DNA from: JBDNBY01 sp039767595
Lineage (GTDB): Bacteria > Pseudomonadota > Alphaproteobacteria > Rhodobacterales > Rhodobacteraceae
Length of the DNA: 16,259 nucleotides
Assembly: GCA_039767595.1 (NCBI GenBank)
Contig: JBDNBY010000190.1
Location: 1 to 16,259, forward strand
Direction: 5' to 3'
Below are positions 1 through 7,007 of this stretch, one piece after another. Position numbers and translations under genes: made by a program. The notes under the pieces were generated by a model. It saw only the letters and a program-made list of their open reading frames with translations, was not told the DNA's origin and did not search any database. Numbering within the stretch: position 1 is the stretch's first letter; each line of letters opens with the position of its first letter.

Positions 1-1137
1 AAACAGCTCAAGGCGCAGCGCGACGCCCTGTTGAGCAATACGCGCCAAATCGAAGATCGTCAGCGTGTCTTTGATTCCGTGCTCGGCTCGGTGACATCGG
101 GTGTGGTCGGGGTCAATCCAGAGCGACAGATCGAGTTTATCAATCGCGCCGCGCTTGATTTATTGAATTTGCCGGACGGCTCATCAAAACAAGCCATCGA
201 AGATGCGGTGCCTGAATTCAGCGCACTGATCGATAAAGTCGAAGCGTCTAAATCCCAAGCTCACCAAGAAGAAGTGCGCGTCGTTCGCCGTGGACGCATC
301 GAAAACTTGCTTGTCCGCGTCGCCAAACGCCGTGATGAGGCGGACGCCCTTATTGGCTATGTTGTGGCGTTTGATGATGTCACGGACCTTGTATCAGCGC
401 AGCGGATGGCGGCGTGGGGTGATGTGGCGCGGCGCATCGCGCATGAAGTCAAAAACCCGCTGACGCCGATCAAACTGTCCGCTGAGCGGATCAAACGCCG
501 CTTTGCCAAGGCTCTCCCGCAAGAGGAAGAGGCGGTGATTGCAATGACCGATACGATCATTCGCCAAACAGACGATCTGCGCCGGATTGTGGATGATTTC
601 TCGAAATTTGCCCGTATGCCAGAGCCAGATCGCGTGCAAACGGATATCGCCAAAGTGTTGCGCGATGCGCTGGCGTTGCAATCCGTGGCCGCGCGCGAAG
701 TGAGCTTTGTCGAGGACATTCCAAAGGCAACGGTGAATTTCGTCTGCGATGCCACCTTGATGTCACAAGTGTTTATCAATTTAATCAAAAACGCAGTTGA
801 GGCGATCGAAGCCCGCCGCAACAGGGGGCATGTGTTTGAGGCGGTAGTGAAAGTACAGTTAACGCGGGGCGTGGACATGATTGAAATTGCGATTTCAGAC
901 ACAGGCATTGGCCTGCCACAAGATCGAGGGCAACTGTTTGAACCATATGTGACCACGCGGGACGAAGGCACGGGGTTGGGCCTGTCCATTGTCAAAAAGA
1001 TTGTCGAAGAACATGACGGCACGATGCATCTCGATGATGCAGAGTTTGTAGATACCAAGGGGCACCGCGGCGCGAAAGCGGTGATGATTTTTAAAAACAT
1101 GGGCGACCATGAGCAGACAAAGAGGTCTGAAGCATGA
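1..1137 (+). CDS. ntrY: Nitrogen/redox sensor histidine kinase NtrY, C-terminal part (5' end outside window)
   Basis: This is the cytoplasmic half of NtrY, the kinase partner of NtrX. The reading frame is open from base 1, so the N-terminal membrane sensor segments and most of the HAMP region lie upstream. What is visible is a PAS-like segment (bases about 60-390), then a histidine-kinase core. The H box HEVKNP has its phosphorylated His codon at 442-444. The N box (FINLIKNAVEA) follows, with ATP-binding G boxes DTGIGLP and GTGLGLS. All core kinase motifs are intact. The family autophosphorylates and passes phosphate to NtrX; it has been tied to nitrogen metabolism and low-oxygen response in several alphaproteobacteria. 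The stop codon overlaps the ntrX start by 4 nt (ATGA), which suggests translational coupling. Which signal it senses cannot be read from this fragment. Confidence 0.93.
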   Translation, partial: KQLKAQRDALLSNTRQIEDRQRVFDSVLGSVTSGVVGVNPERQIEFINRAALDLLNLPDGSSKQAIEDAVPEFSALIDKVEASKSQAHQEEVRVVRRGRIENLLVRVAKRRDEADALIGYVVAFDDVTDLVSAQRMAAWGDVARRIAHEVKNPLTPIKLSAERIKRRFAKALPQEEEAVIAMTDTIIRQTDDLRRIVDDFSKFARMPEPDRVQTDIAKVLRDALALQSVAAREVSFVEDIPKATVNFVCDATLMSQVFINLIKNAVEAIEARRNRGHVFEAVVKVQLTRGVDMIEIAISDTGIGLPQDRGQLFEPYVTTRDEGTGLGLSIVKKIVEEHDGTMHLDDAEFVDTKGHRGAKAVMIFKNMGDHEQTKRSEA

Positions 1138-2498
1138 CTGAGATATTAGTTGTAGATGATGAAAAGGATATCCGCGGTCTTATCGGCGATATTCTTGAGG
1201 ACGAAGGCTATGCCACGCGCCGTGTGGCGAGTGCCTCTGAATGTATGGCGGCTCTGGATCAAAGCCTGCCGGATCTGCTGATTTTGGATATCTGGCTCAA
1301 AGATAGCGAATTGGACGGCATTGATATTTTGATGCGCGTTAAAAAGATGCACCCGCATATTCCAGTCGTCATCATCTCAGGCCATGGCAATATCGAAATT
1401 GCCGTTGAGGCGATCAAACAAGGGGCGTATGACTATATAGAGAAGCCATTTAACATCGATCAGCTGATCGTTGTTGTGCGCCGCGCAGTTGAGGCATCCT
1501 CGTTGCGCCAAGAAAACAACAAGTTAAAAACAGGCGGCGGCCCGATTGAAATTTTAGGCGATAGCCCTGTGATGCGCGTTTTCAAAGGGCAGTTAACTAA
1601 AGTGACTGAAGGGCGCGGGCGCGTTGTCCTCAAAGGCGGCTCGGGCGTGGGTAAAGATTTGACCGCGCGGTTTATTCATCAGCAATCGACGCGGTTTGAT
1701 CAACCTTTTGTGATGTTCGATTGTGCCTCTCATGCCGATGAAGACCTTGAGGTGACCCTCTTTGGGGCTGAAGAGCGCGGTGCGATTTTGCGCAAAGGTG
1801 TGATTGAACAAGCCAATGGCGGTACACTATACCTTGATCATTTAGACGCGTTGCCCCTGTCTATTCAGCCCAAACTCGTGCGGTTTTTAGTTGATAACGC
1901 CATCACTCGTAGAGGTGGTCTGCAAGCGGTGCCAATGGATGTGCGCGTGATGTCATCCACAACGCAAGATTTGAACACGCTTGTTGAACAAGGACAGATG
2001 CAAAGCGATTTTTATCATAGAATCAACGTGGTGCCGATGGAGGTGCCCTCACTTTCAGAGAGGCGCGAAGATATCCCCGCGCTTGTTGAGCACTTTGTCT
2101 CCGAATTAAGCGAGACCCACGGACTGCGGCCGCGTGTTTTTTCTGAAGCCGCCTTGCAATCTCTTGAAGTTATGCGCTGGCCAGGCAATCTGAGGCAGCT
2201 GCGTAATTTCATTGAACGTATCTTGATTCTAGCCGATGGCGCGGGTGAGATTACCCCAGATGATTTTCCAAACGATGGCGCTAGCCACGCATCAGAGGGG
2301 CCAGATATGTCTGTGCCGTCGCATTTGGTCGCCTTACCTTTACGAGAGGCGCGAGAAGTCTTCGAACGCGAGTATCTTTTGGCTCAGATCGAGCGCTTTT
2401 CGGGTAATATCAGTAAAACGGCAGGTTTTGTTGGCATGGAACGGTCCGCGCTGCACCGGAAATTAAAAACGCTTGGCGTTGTCTCCGGTCAGAAGTAA
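1134..2498 (+). CDS. ntrX: Response regulator NtrX with degenerate sigma54-type AAA+ domain
   Basis: This is the DNA-binding response regulator phosphorylated by NtrY (454 aa). The receiver domain spans about residues 3-120, with the DD pair at 8-9, phospho-acceptor D52 and K104. The AAA+ domain spans about 138-365, with Walker A GGSGVGK at 168-174. The C terminus (about 420-450) is a Fis-type helix-turn-helix. The central domain departs from active sigma54 activators. The GAFTGA loop is absent: the segment after LFG at about 209-211 runs GAEERGAILRKG. Walker B reads LDHLD, with His236 where Glu is usual. The first of the two arginines expected before the DLYYRL-like segment is Gln290. It is therefore unlikely to drive sigma54 in the classical way, and probably works as a sigma70-type activator or repressor (inference). 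The start overlaps the ntrY stop and is preceded by AAAGAGG at 8-nt spacing. Confidence 0.93.
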   Translation: MTEILVVDDEKDIRGLIGDILEDEGYATRRVASASECMAALDQSLPDLLILDIWLKDSELDGIDILMRVKKMHPHIPVVIISGHGNIEIAVEAIKQGAYDYIEKPFNIDQLIVVVRRAVEASSLRQENNKLKTGGGPIEILGDSPVMRVFKGQLTKVTEGRGRVVLKGGSGVGKDLTARFIHQQSTRFDQPFVMFDCASHADEDLEVTLFGAEERGAILRKGVIEQANGGTLYLDHLDALPLSIQPKLVRFLVDNAITRRGGLQAVPMDVRVMSSTTQDLNTLVEQGQMQSDFYHRINVVPMEVPSLSERREDIPALVEHFVSELSETHGLRPRVFSEAALQSLEVMRWPGNLRQLRNFIERILILADGAGEITPDDFPNDGASHASEGPDMSVPSHLVALPLREAREVFEREYLLAQIERFSGNISKTAGFVGMERSALHRKLKTLGVVSGQK

Positions 2499-2528
2499 GA
2501 CACAAGAATATCAAAAGGGGTCTTCAAT

Positions 2529-3905
2529 ATGCGCGTCATCGTCTGTGGAGCAGGTCAGGTCGGTTGGCAAATCGCTCGTCATTTGTCCCAAGAGGGCAAC
2601 GATGTGACAATGATCGACAATAACCCAACGCTCATTCGCCAAGCCACCGAGAGTATGGATGTCCGCGGATTTGTTGGCTTTGCCTCGTATCCGGCGGTGC
2701 TGCGTCGTGCGGGTGCCGAAGATGCTGACATGATCGTGGCGGCCACGCATTCCGACGAGGTCAACATGGTCGTGTGCCAAATTGCGCATACGATTTTCAA
2801 GATTAATCGCAAAATCGCGCGCCTGCGGGCACAAAGCTATCTCGAGGCGATGAACGCGGATTTGTATCAGCGCGACCATATGCCAATCGATGTTGTGATC
2901 AGCCCCGAGATTGAAGTTGCAAAGGCTGCTCTGCGGCGATTATGGCTCGGATCTGCCTTTGATTCAGAAGAGTTTTTGGGTAATTCTGTGCAGCTCTTGG
3001 GGCTCCATTTGACTGAGGACTGCCCTGTGATCAACACGCCTTTGCGTCAATTGACAGATCTATTTTCGACGTTGCGCGCGATTGTGGTCGCGGTACGGCG
3101 GGGGCGCAAACTGATTGTGCCCAGTGCCAACGATCAGCTCTTTGCAGGTGATGATGTCTATGTGATGTCCCACACAGATGACGTGAACAGAACGCTCGAA
3201 GTGTTTGGTAAAAAAGATGAAATGCCAAAGCGCGTTGTCGTCATCGGAGGCGGAAATGTTGGCTTTAGCCTGTTGCAACAGCTCGAGGCGGTCAAAGATA
3301 AATTACGCCTGCGGGTCATTGAACTGGATCGCACCCGCGCCGAGACGATTGCCGAGCAACTGGAGCGGACAATTGTGTTGCATGGGGATGCTCTGGATCC
3401 GGCCATTATGGATGAGGCCGGTGTGAGCACTGCGGACGCTATCTTGACCTTAACCGATGACGATAAAACCAATATTTTGGCGGCGGTGCAGGCGGTATCG
3501 ATTGGGTCCAAGCGGGCGATCAGCTTGGTCAATGATCCCTCGTTGATCCCACTGTTGGGCCCACTTGGGGTGAACGCACATATCAATCCGCGCGCCACGA
3601 CGGTCAGTTCGATCTTGCGGCATGTGCGTCATGGCCGCGTGCGCGGTGTCTATTCAATCGGCGATAGCGAGGCCGAAATGATCGAGGCAGAGGTGCTGAA
3701 CAACTCTCCGATGGCCGGAAAATTGATCCGCGACATTGAGTTCCCCGAAGGCGTGATGGTTGGCGCCGTGCGCAAGGCTGAGAGCACGACAATTCCCAAT
3801 GGCGATACTCTGCTCGAGGCGGGAAATAGTCTTGTGCTCTTTGCCTTGAAAGAGGATGTGCCGACGGTGGATCGCTTGCTGCAGGCGCCGATCGAATTTT
3901 TCTGA
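2529..3905 (+). CDS. trkA: Trk potassium transport regulatory subunit TrkA
   Basis: TrkA is a cytoplasmic, peripheral membrane protein that gates the TrkH potassium channel in response to nucleotides. At 458 aa it has the usual TrkA length and a duplicated RCK arrangement. The first Rossmann (TrkA-N) fold has GAGQVG at residues 7-12 with acidic D30 at the end of the second strand. A TrkA-C domain sits at about 145-225. A second Rossmann fold has GGGNVG at 240-245 with E265 at the equivalent position, followed by a second TrkA-C domain reaching the C terminus. Both nucleotide sites look intact. AAAAGGGG at 2513-2520 is a ribosome binding site 8 nt before the ATG. The gene starts 30 nt after ntrX and its TGA shares one base with the trkH ATG, so the two subunits are probably made together. 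Confidence 0.95.
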   Translation: MRVIVCGAGQVGWQIARHLSQEGNDVTMIDNNPTLIRQATESMDVRGFVGFASYPAVLRRAGAEDADMIVAATHSDEVNMVVCQIAHTIFKINRKIARLRAQSYLEAMNADLYQRDHMPIDVVISPEIEVAKAALRRLWLGSAFDSEEFLGNSVQLLGLHLTEDCPVINTPLRQLTDLFSTLRAIVVAVRRGRKLIVPSANDQLFAGDDVYVMSHTDDVNRTLEVFGKKDEMPKRVVVIGGGNVGFSLLQQLEAVKDKLRLRVIELDRTRAETIAEQLERTIVLHGDALDPAIMDEAGVSTADAILTLTDDDKTNILAAVQAVSIGSKRAISLVNDPSLIPLLGPLGVNAHINPRATTVSSILRHVRHGRVRGVYSIGDSEAEMIEAEVLNNSPMAGKLIRDIEFPEGVMVGAVRKAESTTIPNGDTLLEAGNSLVLFALKEDVPTVDRLLQAPIEFF

Positions 3906-5410
3906 TGATCGTGCGCGTTCTTCAATGGCCGTTGGCTATGGTTATGGTGCTGGCCTTTGGCGTGGCGATGTTTGTGCCTGCACTCATTGCACTGCGCCAC
4001 GGTGATTATCACATGGCGCGTAGTTTCTTTTATGGCGCTGTGACCTTCGTGATTTTGATCAATCTCGTCGCGGCCGCCAGAGGGGGCAGCGTGCCACGCG
4101 ATCGTGGTATATACCAACATTTAAGAGAAGTTTTACTTGTCTATACCCTCATGCCTGCCGCGCTTGCGATCCCCTTTCAAGAGGCGGTTCAGACGATCTC
4201 GTTGAGCAATGCCTATTTTGAAATGCTCTCGGCGATGACGACAACGGGGGCCAGCACCTTGCGCCCCGCCGCCGCCGAGGTCGAGGCAATTTTGATATGG
4301 CGCGGGATTGTGGCATGGCTGGGCGGTGGATTTTTCTGGGTCACGGTGATTTACGTCTTTGTGCCGCTGAGTATTGGTGGCTACGAATTGCGGGCGCGCG
4401 ATGAGGGGCGTTTGCACGCATCTGGGCGTCAAAACACACATCGGCCCCAACTTGCAGATGCGATACGCTCTGCGGGGGTGTTTTATTTGGGGGTGACCTT
4501 TGTCGTTTGGATGGCTCTCTTGGTGGCCTCGGTGCCTGTGGAAAATGCAGTTTTGCGGGCCATGGCCATTGTCTCAACAAGCGGCATTGTGGGGCCGAGC
4601 TTGGATATAACGCAAATGAAACTGGTTGAGATGGTCTCGTTAGTCGCCCTTTTATGCGTGGTCACGCGCGCATTTTTGCCATTTCCAGTGTCTGTTCAAA
4701 AAGATCACACCGCGCAAACAATCTATCTAGAGTTACGCCTGTTTGTCACTGTGATCGCTGTGTTGACGTTGATTTCTGTCGCCTATCATACGCAATGGGC
4801 GGTCCGCTTGGGCGTTGATGCCCCTGCGGTCGAGTTTTTAAATATGGTGTGGGGGCAAATTTACACCTTTGCCTCATTCGCCGCAAGTTTCGGCGAGGTG
4901 AGCGTCAATTGGAACACAAGTGCCGATTTTTCAGGGCAACGGACCAGCTATATTTTGTTGATTGCGCTGGCGACGGTTGGCGGCGGGGTGGCCACGGCGT
5001 GCGGCGGGGTGAAATTGTTGCGACTTTATGTTTTGGTGGTCGCCTTTCGGCGCGAGTTAGAGCAGGCCAGCTTGCCGAATTTGGTGCCGCGCCAAGACTT
5101 GGCCCGATTTAGCCTAAGCGAAGCAGCGCCGCGGGCGGCATGGGTGTTTTTGATGATGTTTCTCTTTGCATTGGCCGTGACGACGGTGGCCTTTGGGTAT
5201 TTGGGCTTGGGATTTGAAAATGCCATGATCTACGCAGTTTCGGCCTTATCGACCACGGGTCCAATGATTGTATTTTCGCAAGAAATGGGCGCAGATTTGA
5301 CCACAGCTTCGCAAGGCGTCAAGTGGGTGTATTGCGTGGCTATGATTGCAGGTCGCTTTGAAATGCTCGCAATTTTAACTCTTTTCGCGCCAAACCTCTG
5401 GCGAAGCTAA
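3905..5410 (+). CDS. trkH: Trk-type potassium uptake channel TrkH, with a divergent third pore loop
   Basis: This is the membrane channel subunit of the Trk potassium uptake system (501 aa, slightly longer than the typical roughly 480 aa). It is hydrophobic throughout, with many membrane helices and the four-fold repeated pore design of the SKT family. Pore-loop motifs are visible: TTTGAST at 112-118 (repeat 1), STSGIVGPS at 224-232 (repeat 2), GGGVATACGGVK at 359-370 (repeat 3) and STTGP at 449-453 (repeat 4). Repeat 3 normally reads close to GGxxGSTxGGIK. Aligned without gaps, the filter glycine position is Ala363 here, followed by Thr and Ala. The conserved Lys (K370) and the C-terminal GRFEMLAIL...FWR-like ending (about 483-500, here NLWR) are kept. 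Its ATG overlaps the trkA stop by one base. Function as a potassium channel is well supported; whether selectivity is altered is open. Confidence 0.92.
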   Translation: MIVRVLQWPLAMVMVLAFGVAMFVPALIALRHGDYHMARSFFYGAVTFVILINLVAAARGGSVPRDRGIYQHLREVLLVYTLMPAALAIPFQEAVQTISLSNAYFEMLSAMTTTGASTLRPAAAEVEAILIWRGIVAWLGGGFFWVTVIYVFVPLSIGGYELRARDEGRLHASGRQNTHRPQLADAIRSAGVFYLGVTFVVWMALLVASVPVENAVLRAMAIVSTSGIVGPSLDITQMKLVEMVSLVALLCVVTRAFLPFPVSVQKDHTAQTIYLELRLFVTVIAVLTLISVAYHTQWAVRLGVDAPAVEFLNMVWGQIYTFASFAASFGEVSVNWNTSADFSGQRTSYILLIALATVGGGVATACGGVKLLRLYVLVVAFRRELEQASLPNLVPRQDLARFSLSEAAPRAAWVFLMMFLFALAVTTVAFGYLGLGFENAMIYAVSALSTTGPMIVFSQEMGADLTTASQGVKWVYCVAMIAGRFEMLAILTLFAPNLWRS

Positions 5411-5435
5411 CGCGAAGGCGCTATAGTTAGTTCAA

Positions 5436-5468
5436 TTGACGAACAATGCGTGAAAACACGTTTATAAA
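5436..5468 (+). promoter_or_regulatory. Possible hfq promoter elements
   Basis: In the 74-nt gap between trkH and hfq there is a TTGACG (5436-5441, five of six bases of the -35 consensus), then AT-rich TTTATAAA (5461-5468) that could serve as a -10. Spacing is 19-21 nt, longer than the ideal 17. A short inverted repeat CGTG-AAAA-CACG (5449-5460) lies between them. hfq is commonly given its own promoter in addition to operon read-through, so an internal promoter is plausible, but this call rests only on the motifs. Confidence 0.3.
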
Positions 5469-5484
5469 TTTAGAGGTTGGACCT

Positions 5485-5724
5485 ATGGCGGCAGATCGGC
5501 AAAACTTACAAGAAGTTTTCCTTAATCACGTGCGAAAGCATAAAACATCTGTGACGGTGTTTTTGGTAAATGGCGTGAAATTACAAGGCGTTGTCACGTG
5601 GTTTGATAGCTTTAGCGTTTTATTGCGCCGTGATGGCCAATCGCAATTGATCTACAAGCACGCGATCTCGACCATCATGCCAATGTCCCATATCTCGCTT
5701 TACGAGGGCGAAGAGGACAATTGA
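5485..5724 (+). CDS. hfq: RNA chaperone Hfq
   Basis: Hfq is a ring-forming Sm-like protein that pairs small RNAs with mRNAs and works with RNase E in mRNA turnover. The product is 79 aa, typical of alphaproteobacterial Hfq, which lacks the long C-terminal tail of the E. coli protein. Sm1 covers about residues 22-50 (VTVFLVNGVKLQG with the FDSFSVLLRRDG strand pair) and Sm2 about 53-67 (the hallmark YKHAISTIMP, with YKH at 57-59). The chosen ATG at 5485 gives the family N terminus MAADRQNLQ and has AGAGG (5472-5476) 8 nt upstream. An in-frame ATG at 5446 has no ribosome binding site and would add 13 unconserved residues. The stop codon overlaps the hflX TTG start by 4 nt. RNase E (rne) lies 5 kb downstream in the same window. 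Confidence 0.97.
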   Translation: MAADRQNLQEVFLNHVRKHKTSVTVFLVNGVKLQGVVTWFDSFSVLLRRDGQSQLIYKHAISTIMPMSHISLYEGEEDN

Positions 5725-7007
5725 GGGATCATTCCGTCAAGCAAACCCGCGTTTGGGTCTTGCACCCCGATTTCAAGAAAAATCACACGCGCCGCTCTGC
5801 CGTTGAAGCCATAGAAGAGGCTGTGTCTTTGGCTATGGCCTTGCCGCATATGGAATTGTGCGGCAAAACTGTCGTGCGCGTCGACCGTCCGCACCCCGGC
5901 GCGCTATTTGGCTCTGGCAAAATCGCCGAGCTCAAGGATGTTTTGCACGATGCCGAGGTGGATTTAGTCCTAGTGGACGGGCCGTTGACGCCTGTGCAAC
6001 AGCGCAATTTAGAAAAGCATTGGGACGTGAAGATCCTTGATCGGACGGGCTTGATCCTTGAGATTTTCTCGGATCGTGCCGCCACGCGCGAGGGTGTTCT
6101 TCAAGTCGAAATGGCGGCTTTAAGCTATCAACGCACGCGGCTTGTGCGCGCATGGACTCACCTTGAGCGCCAGCGCGGCGGCTTGGGCTTTGTCGGCGGC
6201 CCCGGTGAGACACAGATCGAGGCGGATCGCCGTGCCATTGACGAACATCTGGTACGTCTGCGGCGCCAATTGGATCGCGTCGTGAAAACGCGCACATTGC
6301 ACCGTGCCTCGCGCGCCAAAGTGCCGTTTCCGATTGTGGCGCTTGTCGGTTATACCAACGCGGGTAAATCGACGTTGTTTAATCGTCTGACCGGCGCGGA
6401 CGTCGTGGCCAAGGATATGCTCTTTGCGACGTTGGATCCCACGATGCGCTCAATAGAGTTGGGCGGGCAGATGAAAGTCATTCTCTCGGATACTGTTGGG
6501 TTTATTTCCGATTTGCCGACTGAGCTAGTGGCGGCCTTTCGTGCAACGCTCGAAGAGGTTCTGGCGGCGGATGTGATCTTGCATGTGCGGGACATCACGC
6601 ATGCCGAATCTGAGCAGCAATCACGCGATGTTCTTGAAATCATCCATAGTTTGGGTGTGCGAGAGGACGTTCCAATTATAGAAATTTGGAATAAAATCGA
6701 CCTTGCGACACCTGATGAAAAAGAGCCGCTCTTGATCAAAGCTGCTCGACAGCAGAGCATCGCCATTTCGGCGCACACAGGCGAGGGGCTCGACCTGTTG
6801 ACTGGCGAGGTGCTGGATACGCTCGCACCTGCGGTCGTCGAAGAGCATCGTAGCGTGCCTTATGCGGCCTCTGCACAGCGGGCATGGCTCTTTGAGCGGG
6901 GTCTTGTCCTAAGTGAAGAGCATGACGAGACAGGCTTTTCCCTTCATATCCGTTGGTCGGAACGCGATCGGGCGAGCTTTATGGCTCAGTTCTCGACAGA
7001 GGCGTGA
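5721..7007 (+). CDS. hflX: Ribosome-associated GTPase HflX (TTG start)
   Basis: HflX is a translational GTPase that binds the 50S subunit and can split stalled or stressed 70S ribosomes. At 428 aa the product matches the family. The N-terminal HflX domain spans about residues 10-190. It includes DGPLTPVQQRNLE (86-98) and the glycine-rich GGPGETQIEADRR (159-171) shared by the family. The G domain follows: G1 GYTNAGKST (210-218), G3 DTVGF (257-261), G4 NKID (324-327) and an SAHTGEG G5-like stretch (350-356). The start is TTG, which overlaps the hfq stop as TTGA and has GAAGAGG (5709-5715) 5 nt upstream. No ATG exists near the conserved N terminus, so translation probably depends on termination at hfq. 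The 3' end overlaps the convergent acylase gene by 29 nt. Confidence 0.95.
   Translation: MRDHSVKQTRVWVLHPDFKKNHTRRSAVEAIEEAVSLAMALPHMELCGKTVVRVDRPHPGALFGSGKIAELKDVLHDAEVDLVLVDGPLTPVQQRNLEKHWDVKILDRTGLILEIFSDRAATREGVLQVEMAALSYQRTRLVRAWTHLERQRGGLGFVGGPGETQIEADRRAIDEHLVRLRRQLDRVVKTRTLHRASRAKVPFPIVALVGYTNAGKSTLFNRLTGADVVAKDMLFATLDPTMRSIELGGQMKVILSDTVGFISDLPTELVAAFRATLEEVLAADVILHVRDITHAESEQQSRDVLEIIHSLGVREDVPIIEIWNKIDLATPDEKEPLLIKAARQQSIAISAHTGEGLDLLTGEVLDTLAPAVVEEHRSVPYAASAQRAWLFERGLVLSEEHDETGFSLHIRWSERDRASFMAQFSTEA

Noticed and set aside
357..1100. Long open frame of 247 codons on the minus strand inside ntrY
   Set aside because: It lies wholly antisense to a clear kinase domain, is Ser/Arg/Thr-rich without recognisable motifs, and has the look of a shadow produced by codon bias.
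1134..2498. Reading this regulator as NtrC
   Set aside because: The overlapping upstream kinase has NtrY wording, and the downstream trkA-trkH-hfq-hflX order is the known ntrYX neighbourhood.
5446..5484. Upstream in-frame ATG that would lengthen Hfq by 13 residues
   Set aside because: No ribosome binding site precedes it, and the extra residues are not part of the known Hfq N terminus; ATG 5485 has AGAGG at good spacing.
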